Below, in pieces: positions 1 to 7,597 of a DNA stretch of 64,000 nt. Numbering within the stretch: the stretch's first letter is position 1; each line of letters opens with the position of its first letter. Source of the DNA: Alphaproteobacteria bacterium (lineage in GTDB: Bacteria; Pseudomonadota; Alphaproteobacteria; Geminicoccales; Geminicoccaceae); the NCBI GenBank assembly GCA_027045875.1, contig JALUAG010000008.1:28375-92374 (forward strand). The letters are read 5' to 3'. The notes beneath the pieces were generated by a model. The model made no database searches, had not been told where the DNA came from, and saw only the letters and a list, made by a program, of their open reading frames with translations. A program made the position numbers and the translations under genes.

Positions 1-1500
1 CATGTGGCCGCCGGGCAGGGTCACGAAGCGCACCCGCCGCAGCGCCTCCGCCGGGAGGGGCATCTGTTCGACCAGATAGCGGCTGGCGAACCAGGGGGTG
101 ACCAGATCATGGTAGCCGTGGGCGATCAGCACCTCGAAGTCCGGCATGGTGGCGAGGGCGAAGGCCAGATCGTCGCTGGCGCCGATGAAGCCCTGCCCGC
201 CACCGAGGGCCTTGCCGTAATCCCAGTGATGGGCGAGCTCGCGGGCGAGCACCCGATAGCGGCGATCGGTACGAAAGCCGATCTCCTCCCGCAGATAGCG
301 GACGACGGCCTCGGCGAAGGGCGCCGCCACCCGCAGGAACGAGGGATCGCCGCGGTAGGCGACCCTGTCGGGCAGGGGATCCACGGCGGTCAGCCGGCCG
401 TCGTAGAGACCGAGGATGCGGCCCTCGGACGCGAGCAGCCGCTTTGCGAAACTCCGGCCATCGACCCGCCCCCGCTTGCGCGCCACCATCTCGGCGGGCA
501 GCCCGAGATAGTCCGCATAGTCGGCGAACAGCGCGTCGCGCTCGGCCGGCGGCAGGCGGCCGAGACGGGCGAGCCCGGGCAGTAGACGATCGAGAACGAA
601 ACCCTCCACCTCGCCGATCCGCGGGCCCGGATCCTCGCCGACGCCGGCGAGCCGGCCACGGCCGTGGAAGCCGGCGGTGACGGCGAGGCTCGGCGCCAGG
701 GTCGCCCAGGGCAGGAGATTGTAGCGTTCGGCTCCGCGCAGGAGGGCGAATTCGAGGACCGGCGAGACCAGCACCACACCATTGAGGGCGATGTCGAACC
801 GCTCGAGCAGCCGGCGCGGCAGCACCGCCGCGCGGAAGCCGCCGTAGCTCTCGCCGGCCACCACCCGCGGCGAGGCCCAGCGGTCGTAGCGGGTGAGATA
901 GAGACGCAGGAAGCGGCCGATGGAGTCGAGATCGGCCCCGACCTCGAAGAAGTCCGCATCCTTCCCCTTCCGGCCCTCCGCCTTCGCCTTGCCGCCGCCC
1001 CCCTGCCGGTCCACGGTCCGGCTGTAGCCGGTGCCGACGGGATCGACGAAGACGAGATCGGTGAAGCGCAGCCAGGTGGCGGGATTGTCCTCGAGCCTCG
1101 CGGGCGGGGACGGCAGCTCGCCGTCGTCGGGGCCGGCCAGGCGCCGCGGGCCGGCGGCACCCAGATGCAGGAACACGCTGGCCGCCCCGGGACCGCCGTT
1201 GAAGAGGAAGGTGATCGGCCGCGCCGTGGGGTCCCCGGCGTCCCGCCGGTCGTAGGCGACGAAGAACATCCGGGCCTGCGGCTGCGCCGGATCCTCGCCG
1301 ATGGGCAGGAAGCCGGCGGTCGTCCGATAACTCAGGGTTTCCTCGCCGAGCGCGAGGCTGGCCTCGGTGACGACGGTCCGCTCGGACGACGCGGGTTCCC
1401 CTACGGTTCCTCCGTCCTCGGCGGCCGCCGCGAGAAGCGGCAGCAGGAACAGCAGCAGGACCGCCGCCAGCGGTGGGAGAGGCCGACGCCGCCCCGTCAT
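1..1500 (-). CDS. Peptidase S10 (serine carboxypeptidase-like), secreted; C-terminus cut by window edge
   Basis: Translating the minus strand from the ATG at 1500 gives 500 codons with no stop before the window edge. The protein begins with a basic n-region and a Leu/Ala-rich stretch (about residues 8-27) that looks like a signal peptide, so export is likely. S10 hallmarks are present: the NGGPG oxyanion loop, GESYGG with the nucleophile at Ser218, HDLVTP with Asp465, and GGHM with His499. The whole catalytic triad therefore lies inside the window and only a short tail is missing. Known members release C-terminal residues from peptides; substrate is not predictable here. The start overlaps the stop of the upstream DhaL-like gene (ATGA), implying translational coupling. 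Confidence 0.85.
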   Translation of the reverse strand, partial: MTGRRRPLPPLAAVLLLFLLPLLAAAAEDGGTVGEPASSERTVVTEASLALGEETLSYRTTAGFLPIGEDPAQPQARMFFVAYDRRDAGDPTARPITFLFNGGPGAASVFLHLGAAGPRRLAGPDDGELPSPPARLEDNPATWLRFTDLVFVDPVGTGYSRTVDRQGGGGKAKAEGRKGKDADFFEVGADLDSIGRFLRLYLTRYDRWASPRVVAGESYGGFRAAVLPRRLLERFDIALNGVVLVSPVLEFALLRGAERYNLLPWATLAPSLAVTAGFHGRGRLAGVGEDPGPRIGEVEGFVLDRLLPGLARLGRLPPAERDALFADYADYLGLPAEMVARKRGRVDGRSFAKRLLASEGRILGLYDGRLTAVDPLPDRVAYRGDPSFLRVAAPFAEAVVRYLREEIGFRTDRRYRVLARELAHHWDYGKALGGGQGFIGASDDLAFALATMPDFEVLIAHGYHDLVTPWFASRYLVEQMPLPAEALRRVRFVTLPGGHM

Positions 1501-2132
1501 TGCCGATAGCGCTCGGCGAGGGCGTCGATCACCGCACCGACGATGAGGGCGGCCGAGCAGGCACCGGGATCGATGTGGCCGATGCCGGCATCCCCCAGCG
1601 CCGCGGTACGTCCCCAGCGGGCCGGCAGATCGCGGGTCTGGTGGAGGGCATGACCGGCAGCCGCCACCAGATAGGCGCCGAGGGCCTCCGGATCGGGCTC
1701 GTCACCATGGCGGCGGAGCGCGTCGGCAACCGGGGCCAGCACGTCGAGCAGGGTCTTGGCGCCGACGTCCACCCCTCCCTCGCGGCGCAGCGCGGCCAGC
1801 CCGGCGTCCAGCATCCTGACGGCGATCGCGAGGTCGAGTTCGCCGTCGGCCGGCGCCGGGTCGGCCATGCCGGCGAGGAGGGCGGCGTACATCCTGCCGC
1901 CATCGCCGCCCATGTCCTCGCGCAGGGCGCGGGCGATCTCGCGCAGGGCGGCGCCCAGCGGCATCGCGGCAAGCTCGTCGTGCTCCTGCCGCAGCCGCGC
2001 CACCGCACGCGCCAGATTGCTGCCATGGTCGCCGTCGCCGAGGGCGGCGTCGAGACTGTCGAGCTCCACCCGCCGTTCCTCGAGCGTGCCCTCGACCCGC
2101 TCGAGAATGGCCAACAGCGGCAACCGGTACAT
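1497..2132 (-). CDS. DhaL-like protein (DAK2 / dihydroxyacetone kinase L domain)
   Basis: This 211-residue protein is a stand-alone DAK2 domain. The GDGDHG motif (residues 32-37) supplies the aspartates that bind Mg-ADP in DhaL. The C-terminal part keeps the G-x-K-T-x-x-D-x-L and GxGHIDPGA segments. The ATG at 2132 was chosen over upstream in-frame starts because family homology begins there. In known systems DhaL works with DhaK and a PTS-linked DhaM, or is fused to DhaK. Neither partner is in view, so the phosphoryl acceptor is unknown. It lies downstream of otsA after 132 bp and is coupled by ATGA to the S10 peptidase gene. Family assignment is firm; function is open. Confidence 0.8.
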   Translation of the reverse strand: MYRLPLLAILERVEGTLEERRVELDSLDAALGDGDHGSNLARAVARLRQEHDELAAMPLGAALREIARALREDMGGDGGRMYAALLAGMADPAPADGELDLAIAVRMLDAGLAALRREGGVDVGAKTLLDVLAPVADALRRHGDEPDPEALGAYLVAAAGHALHQTRDLPARWGRTAALGDAGIGHIDPGACSAALIVGAVIDALAERYRQ

Positions 2133-2154
2133 GGCGTTCTCCCCGACGTTCCCG

Positions 2155-2177
2155 GGTCCGCCCCGGGGCGGCGGACC
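2155..2177. other. Perfect 8-bp inverted repeat between otsA and the dhaL-like gene
   Basis: GGTCCGCC and GGCGGACC flank a 7-nt loop. It sits between the otsA stop and the next minus-strand start. No T-run follows on either strand, so an intrinsic terminator is not supported. It could be a weak attenuator or an mRNA-stabilising hairpin. Confidence 0.35.
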
Positions 2178-2264
2178 GTTCCTCTCCGCCAAACTATTCC
2201 GCCCCGGCCCCGCGCACAGCCCGCGCCCGCCGTACTGCGACATCACGCACCCGCCCACCCGGGC

Positions 2265-3662
2265 TCAGGAGCGGCGGCCCGGATCGGCCTCCCGCAGCCA
2301 TTCGAGGAAGCGCTGTTTCCAGCGCCGCACGTCATGTTCGCGCACCGCGGTCATCATCCGCTGCCAGCGTTCCGTCCGCTCCTCGAGGCTCATGGTGAGG
2401 CCGGTGTGCAGGCTGTCCGCGACCTGGTGGATGTCGTAGGGGTTGACGATCAGGGCGCCGTCGAGATGGGCGGCGCAGCCGGCGAAGCGCGAGAGGACGA
2501 GCACGCCCGGGTTCTCGGGATCCTGCGCCGCCACATACTCGAGCGCGACGAGGTTCATGCCGTCGCGAAGCGGGGTCACGAGGCCGATGCGACCGAGGCG
2601 GAAGAAGCCCATCAGCGCCCGCCGCGTGAACCCCCGGTTGATGTAGCGCAGTGGCACCCAGTCGGCCTCGCTGTAGACGCCGTTGATGTGGCCCGAGAGC
2701 AGTTCGACACTGCGGCGCAGCTCCATGTACTCGGGCACGTCCTCGCGGCTCGGCGCCGAGATCTGCATGAAGGTCACCCGCTGACGGTGGGCGGGATAGT
2801 CGCGCAGCAGGAGCTCGAAGGCCCTGAGGCGCTCGGGGATCCCCTTGGTGTAGTCGAGCCGGTCCACGCCCACCACGAGATGGCGGCCCGAGAGGGTCGC
2901 CGCCACCCGCTGCGCCTGGCGCCGGGCATCGGGCGAGACGGCCATGGCCGTCACGTCCTCGGGCTCGATGCCGATGGGCACGGCGACCGCCCGCAGGCGG
3001 CGGCCCAGGACCCGCACCCTCCCCTTGCCGTCGCTCCGGCCGCCGAGCTCGAGCTCGATGTATTCGCGGAACTGACGGAGATCGGTCGGCGTCTGGAAGC
3101 CCACGAGATCGTAGGCGCAGAGATCGACCACGAGCTGCCGGTGCCAGGGCAGCGTGAGATAGACCTCGGGGGAGGGAAAGGGAATGTGCAGGAAGAAGCC
3201 GAGGCGCACCTTGGCACCGAGCCGGCGGAGCTCGGTGGCGATGGGGATGAGGTGGTAGTCGTGGACCCAGACGAGATCCCCCTCGCGAAGCAGCGGGAAC
3301 AGGGCTTCCGCGAACCGCTGGTTGACTCGTCGGTAGACGGCGTACCATTCGTGATCGTAGACGGCGAGGTCGAGCCGGTAGTGGAACAGCGGCCACAGGG
3401 TGCGGTTGGCGAGGCCCGCGTAGTAGCCGTCGAATTCCTCCTCGGCGAGGTCCATCAGCGCATAGGTGATGCGCCCGGAGCGGAAGAGCTTCGGTTCGAG
3501 CGCCGGATGCCGGTGAAGCTCGCCGCTCCAGCCGAACCAGATGCCGCCGGTCTCCTGCAACGCCGACAGCAGTCCGACGGCGAGCCCGCCGGCCGAGGCC
3601 GCCTTGCGCCCGCTCAAGGGCGTGACGCGGTTGGATACGACGACGAGCCTTGTCAGCCCCAC
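2265..3662 (-). CDS. otsA: Trehalose-6-phosphate synthase (GT20)
   Basis: A 465-residue cytosolic glycosyltransferase of family GT20 that joins glucose from UDP-glucose to glucose-6-phosphate. The N-terminus RLVVVSNRV is the family start. SAGGLAVGL (about residues 23-31) forms the sugar-phosphate-binding loop, VHDYHL lies at 133-138, and GVDRLDYTKG carries the conserved Arg and Lys that contact the donor diphosphate. Length is typical (about 450-480). The start is a GTG at 3662 because no ATG is close; a purine-rich tract directly abuts it. It follows the GH15 gene by 25 bp and is probably co-transcribed with it. No trehalose-6-phosphate phosphatase (otsB) is visible nearby. Confidence 0.95.
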   Translation of the reverse strand: MGLTRLVVVSNRVTPLSGRKAASAGGLAVGLLSALQETGGIWFGWSGELHRHPALEPKLFRSGRITYALMDLAEEEFDGYYAGLANRTLWPLFHYRLDLAVYDHEWYAVYRRVNQRFAEALFPLLREGDLVWVHDYHLIPIATELRRLGAKVRLGFFLHIPFPSPEVYLTLPWHRQLVVDLCAYDLVGFQTPTDLRQFREYIELELGGRSDGKGRVRVLGRRLRAVAVPIGIEPEDVTAMAVSPDARRQAQRVAATLSGRHLVVGVDRLDYTKGIPERLRAFELLLRDYPAHRQRVTFMQISAPSREDVPEYMELRRSVELLSGHINGVYSEADWVPLRYINRGFTRRALMGFFRLGRIGLVTPLRDGMNLVALEYVAAQDPENPGVLVLSRFAGCAAHLDGALIVNPYDIHQVADSLHTGLTMSLEERTERWQRMMTAVREHDVRRWKQRFLEWLREADPGRRS

Positions 3663-3687
3663 CTCCCCCGACAGCGGGTGCCTTTCC

Positions 3688-5466
3688 TCAGACGATGGCG
3701 TCCCAGTCGCGGCTGAGCCGCATGGCGCAGCTGATCAACCCCACATGCGAATAGGTCTGCGGGAAATTGCCCCAAAGCTCAAGGTTTCCGGTGTCGATAT
3801 GTTCCGCCAGCAGCCCGAGGCGGTTGCGACAGGCGAGCAGTTCCTCGAACAGCTCCCGCGCCTCCTCCCGGCGGCCGCAACCGTGCAGGGCCTCGATGTA
3901 CCAGAAGGAGCATATCAGAAAGGCGTGGTGGGGCAGGCCGAAATCGTCCTCGCGCGCATAGCGCCGGATGAAGGGTCCCTGCTTGAGCTCCCGTTCCACC
4001 GCCCGGACGGTGCCCAGAAAGCGCGGATCGTCGTGGTGCAGGAAGCCGACCTCCGCCAGCAGCAGCAGGCTGGCGTCGATCTCGTCCCCGCCGAAGGAGG
4101 CGACGAAGCTCTCCTTTTCGGGATTCCAGGCCCGCTCCTCGATGGTGCGCCGGATCGCGGCCGCCCGCTGCTTCCAGAACAGACGCCGTTCCTCGAGCCC
4201 CAGCGAGGCGGCGATGCGGGCGAGACGATCGCAGGCCGCCCAGCACATCACGCTCGAATGGGTATGCACCCGGGCCCGGGTGCGGAACTCCCACAGCCCC
4301 GCATCGGGCACGTCGTGATACTCCCACGCCTTCTCCCCGAGACGTTCGAGAATGGTGAACATTCGCCGCCCCGCCGGTCGGCGCAGGCGATGGTCGAAGA
4401 AGGCCTGGGTGACGGCCAGCACCACCGAGCCGTAGCCGTCGTGCTGGTCGTGCTCGTAAGCCTGGTTGCCGATGCGCACCGGCCGGTTGCCGCGATAGCC
4501 GGAAAGGGTCTCCACCGTGCGCTCGACCAGCCGCCGCTCGAGGCCGATGCCGTAGACCGGCTGCAGATAGCCGTCCTGGCTGCTGGAGATGATGTTGGCG
4601 AGATAGACGAGATAGTCCTCCATGGTCTCCACGTAGCCGAGGCGGTTGAGGGCGCGAACGACGAAGAAGGCGTCCCGCAGCCAGCAGTAGCGATAGTCCC
4701 AGTTGCGGCCGGTACCGTCGCTCTCCGGGATCGAGGTGGTGGGTGCGGCGATGATCGCCCCCGTCTCCTCGAAGCTGCAGAGCTTGAGGGTGATGGCCGA
4801 GCGGATGACCGTGTCCTGCCAGTCGAAGGGCACGTGGAGACGGCGGCTCAGCGACTGCCAGTAGTCGAGGGTATGGTCGTGGAACTGCCGCGCCGTCTCC
4901 AGCACCCCGCCGCGGAGGCTCTCGTCGGGACCGAGCACCAGCGCGAGCGGCCATTCGAGATGGAAGGCGGTCTCGTCCAGGATGTAGGTCAGCGGCGCGT
5001 CGGTGGTGAGCCGCAGCGACACCGTGTCGTCGACGTATCGGATGTGGTTGCTGCCGCGGGTGACGAGCGGCTTGGCGGCGCCGTGATTGAACAGCGGGCG
5101 CAGCCGGATGCGGATGCGCGGCGCCTCGCCGATGGGGGTGAGGATGCGCACCAGCATGGTGGGGCGGAACATGCGCCCGAACTGTTCGAAGCGGGGGGCG
5201 AAATCGACGATTTCGACCCCCGAGCCGCGACTGTCGTAGAGGCGGGTGCGCAGCACCGCGCTGTTGCGCTCGTATTCCTGCTCGCTGCGCACGAGGTCGA
5301 GCAGCTCGACGGCGAAGATGCCCTCCTCCCCTTCCTCGTCGATCAGCCGGCAGAAGACGGGATCACCGTCGAAGCGCGGAAAGCACGACCAGACGATGTT
5401 GGCCTGGCCGTCGATCAGGGCGTTGATCGTGCAGTTGCCGATCAGCCCGAGGTCCAGATTGTTCAC
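3688..5466 (-). CDS. Glycoside hydrolase family 15 protein (glucoamylase/trehalase-like)
   Basis: This 592-residue protein has an N-terminal beta-sandwich-like region (about 1-210) and an (alpha/alpha)6 catalytic region. The family signature NWDYRYCWLRDA is at residues 255-266. There is no signal peptide, so it acts in the cytosol. Bacterial GH15 proteins without a starch-binding domain include glucoamylases and, in mycobacteria and some archaea, trehalases. Its position just upstream of otsA makes a role in alpha-glucan or trehalose turnover likely, which is inference from context. The start is a GTG at 5466 preceded by an AGGCGG-type ribosome site. Upstream lie a pair of direct repeats and a palindrome that may control the operon. 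Confidence 0.88.
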   Translation of the reverse strand: MNNLDLGLIGNCTINALIDGQANIVWSCFPRFDGDPVFCRLIDEEGEEGIFAVELLDLVRSEQEYERNSAVLRTRLYDSRGSGVEIVDFAPRFEQFGRMFRPTMLVRILTPIGEAPRIRIRLRPLFNHGAAKPLVTRGSNHIRYVDDTVSLRLTTDAPLTYILDETAFHLEWPLALVLGPDESLRGGVLETARQFHDHTLDYWQSLSRRLHVPFDWQDTVIRSAITLKLCSFEETGAIIAAPTTSIPESDGTGRNWDYRYCWLRDAFFVVRALNRLGYVETMEDYLVYLANIISSSQDGYLQPVYGIGLERRLVERTVETLSGYRGNRPVRIGNQAYEHDQHDGYGSVVLAVTQAFFDHRLRRPAGRRMFTILERLGEKAWEYHDVPDAGLWEFRTRARVHTHSSVMCWAACDRLARIAASLGLEERRLFWKQRAAAIRRTIEERAWNPEKESFVASFGGDEIDASLLLLAEVGFLHHDDPRFLGTVRAVERELKQGPFIRRYAREDDFGLPHHAFLICSFWYIEALHGCGRREEARELFEELLACRNRLGLLAEHIDTGNLELWGNFPQTYSHVGLISCAMRLSRDWDAIV

Positions 5467-5481
5467 GCGAACCGCCTATTC

Positions 5482-5508
5482 CCACGTCACGCAGATCCAC
5501 GTCACGCA
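5482..5508. repeat. Two direct copies of CCACGTCACGCA upstream of the GH15 gene
   Basis: Exact 12-bp copies lie at 5482-5493 and 5497-5508, a 15-bp period. They fall 16-42 bp upstream of the GH15 GTG, inside its probable leader or promoter. A tandem arrangement so close to a start fits a regulator-binding site, but no regulator gene is adjacent. Confidence 0.5.
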
Positions 5509-5521
5509 AGTACCATTGCCG

Positions 5522-5533
5522 GACAATTGTCAA
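5522..5533 (-). promoter_or_regulatory. Candidate -35 (TTGACA) overlapping the GACAATTGTC palindrome
   Basis: On the minus strand a consensus TTGACA (5533-5528) overlaps the perfect 10-bp palindrome GACAATTGTC (5522-5531). A matching -10 is weak: only TACTTG/CTTGCG lie 15-17 bp on. The element may be the GH15-otsA promoter and operator. Confidence 0.3.
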
Positions 5534-5652
5534 GATCGAGTTAATCAAATGCCTTGGGTCTCCATGTCATCTTGCGGGAGGACTGCGCCACACCTACCTG
5601 TGACGCGAACGCGAGGGACCGGGCCGTCGCGTGCCGGAGAGGGGGTGGCATC

Positions 5653-6537
5653 ATGGGCGGGCTCCGCCGTGTGGAACTGGGCCGCCGTCGGCTGCTGGCG
5701 CTTTCGGGCGCCGACCGGCGGAATTTCCTGCAGGGGCTGGTGACCGGGGATCTGCGTCGCCTCTCCCCCGAGCGGGCGATCTGGGCCGCCCTGCTGACGC
5801 CGCAGGGCAAGTACCTGTTCGATTTCTTCGTCCTGGAGCCGGACGGAGAGCGGCTGCTTCTCGAGACCGACGCCGGGCGCGCCTCGGCCCTGCTCGCACG
5901 GCTCTCCATGTACCGCCTGCGGGCCCGGGTGGAGATCGCGGATCCGGGCGAGGCCTTCGCGGTGATCGCGATACCGGGAGAGCGCGCACCGGCGCGGTTC
6001 GATCTGCCGCCCGAAGCCGGCGCCGCCCGCCGGATCGACGGGGCGATGCTGTTCGTCGATCCCCGGCATCCGGCGATGGGTGTGCGCCTCGTCCTGCCGC
6101 GCGGGGCGCCTCTCCCCGATCCGGTGGAAGCGATGGAGGAGACCGGCATCGAAGCCTACGAGGAGCTGCGCCTCGCCCTCGGGATCCCGGAAAGCACCGA
6201 TCTGGTTCCGGAACGGTCCCTGCCTCTCGAATACAATTTCGCCGAGCTCGGCGGCGTCGCCTTCGACAAGGGCTGCTACCTCGGCCAGGAGGTCACGGCC
6301 CGCATGAGACACCGCGGCCGGCTGCGCAAGCGGCTGCTGCCGGTGGAGGTCGAGGGTGCGGCCGCCCCCGGCGATCCGGTGCTGGCCGCCGACGGGCGGG
6401 AGGCGGGCGAGCTGCGGAGCGTCCGCGATCGCCGTGCCCTCGCCCTGCTGCGCCTCGATCACCTGGGGCGGGAACTCCGCGCCGGCGAGGCGACGATCCG
6501 ACCGCGCTGGCCAGAATGGCTAAAATGTGAGGAATAA
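5653..6537 (+). CDS. ygfZ: YgfZ/CAF17-type folate-binding Fe-S assembly protein
   Basis: A 294-residue protein related to the T-protein of glycine cleavage but lacking that enzyme role. The family motif KGCYLGQEV, with its invariant cysteine at residue 208, is intact and followed by TARMRHRGRLRKRL. Family members bind tetrahydrofolate and help repair or mature certain 4Fe-4S enzymes. The ATG at 5653 was preferred over one at 5554 because homology (LGRRRLLALSGADRRNFLQG) starts there and a G-rich ribosome site precedes it. It is monocistronic, divergent from the GH15-otsA operon and convergent with meaB. Confidence 0.9.
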   Translation: MGGLRRVELGRRRLLALSGADRRNFLQGLVTGDLRRLSPERAIWAALLTPQGKYLFDFFVLEPDGERLLLETDAGRASALLARLSMYRLRARVEIADPGEAFAVIAIPGERAPARFDLPPEAGAARRIDGAMLFVDPRHPAMGVRLVLPRGAPLPDPVEAMEETGIEAYEELRLALGIPESTDLVPERSLPLEYNFAELGGVAFDKGCYLGQEVTARMRHRGRLRKRLLPVEVEGAAAPGDPVLAADGREAGELRSVRDRRALALLRLDHLGRELRAGEATIRPRWPEWLKCEE

Positions 6538-6645
6538 GATCCTTTACACGGTGGCCGAAACGCGGTAGAAGGAGGGCGTAGGCATCCAGTCTCCTCAATA
6601 CTCCTCTCTCCTTTCGCGTTCCATCGGCCGGGGGCCGTCCGCCGC

Positions 6646-7590
6646 TCAGGCGGGCGGCCTCGGTCGTCTCCGGGCCAGGAAGCCGGCGAAGGCGCGGAGG
6701 TGGCGAAAGGGCGAGAGATCGGGGGAGAGAGCGGTCCCCTCCCGCCAGCGGGTCAGCTCGCCGAGCCCCCAGCGACCGAAGTCCTCGCGCACCGCCGCCC
6801 GCAGGAGCGCGTCCGACCGTGCGGCACGGCGCGCGCGGGAAGCCCGGCGCCACTCCGGATCCGCGATCCGTGCCTCGAGGGCGCGCAGCAGCGCCGCCAC
6901 CCCCTGGCCGGTCACCGCCGAGATCGCGTGCACCGGCACGCCGTCCCCGCGGAGAAGACCCGCCGCCTCGAGCTCCCTGCGCGTGCGTTCGGCCGGCTCG
7001 CCGAGATCGGCCTTGGTCACGAGCATCAGATCCGGAACTTCGAGGATCCCGGCCTTCAGGAACTGGAGGCCGTCGCCGGCGGCGGGCTGGACGGCCAGCA
7101 GCACGAGATCGGCGAGGTCGCGGATCTCGCTCTCGGACTGTCCCACGCCCACCGTCTCCACGATCACGCGGTCGAACAGCGCCGCCAGCAGCACGGTCGC
7201 CGGCGCGCAGAGATCGGCGAGCCCGCCGAGGCGGTCGCGGGCGGCCAGCGAGCGCACGAACAGGCCCGGATCTCCGGGGTCGAGGGCGAGCCGCGTGCGA
7301 TCGCCCAGGAGCGCCCCGCCCGTGCGCCGGGAGCTGGGATCGACGGCGAGGACGGCGAGGGTGGTGCCGCGGTCCCGCCAGGCGCGGGCGAGGAACGAAA
7401 GGAGGGACGATTTGCCGACCCCGGGCGGCCCGGTGAGCCCGATCACCACGCCCTCCCCTGCTCGCCAGGCCTCGTCGAGGAGATCGAGGACGGTGTCCCC
7501 CAGCGGATCGGCTTCGAGTGCCGCGAGGCACCGGACGAGCGCCCCCTTGCCTCCCTGCCGCAGTGCCTCAAGGGAGGTGGGAACGGTCAT
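6646..7590 (-). CDS. meaB: MeaB/ArgK-family GTPase (methylmalonyl-CoA mutase-associated)
   Basis: A 314-residue G3E-type GTPase. The Walker A GPPGVGKS is at residues 54-61, VDPSS and RTGGALLGDR follow, VETVGVGQSE forms the switch region, and VTKADL is the base-specificity motif. MeaB chaperones load, protect or repair the B12 cofactor of methylmalonyl-CoA mutase. The mutase genes are not in this window, though cobT and cobS are. The start ATG at 7590 lies 7 bp past the ppdK stop, so it is the last gene of glyQ-glyS-ppdK-meaB. A longer reading frame upstream overlaps ppdK and is not supported. Confidence 0.9.
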   Translation of the reverse strand: MTVPTSLEALRQGGKGALVRCLAALEADPLGDTVLDLLDEAWRAGEGVVIGLTGPPGVGKSSLLSFLARAWRDRGTTLAVLAVDPSSRRTGGALLGDRTRLALDPGDPGLFVRSLAARDRLGGLADLCAPATVLLAALFDRVIVETVGVGQSESEIRDLADLVLLAVQPAAGDGLQFLKAGILEVPDLMLVTKADLGEPAERTRRELEAAGLLRGDGVPVHAISAVTGQGVAALLRALEARIADPEWRRASRARRAARSDALLRAAVREDFGRWGLGELTRWREGTALSPDLSPFRHLRAFAGFLARRRPRPPA

Positions 7591-7597
7591 GCCGTGC

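Noticed and set aside
6630..6665. Bidirectional terminator between ygfZ and meaB
   Set aside because: A hairpin with one mismatch is present but overlaps the meaB stop and has no T-tract on either side.
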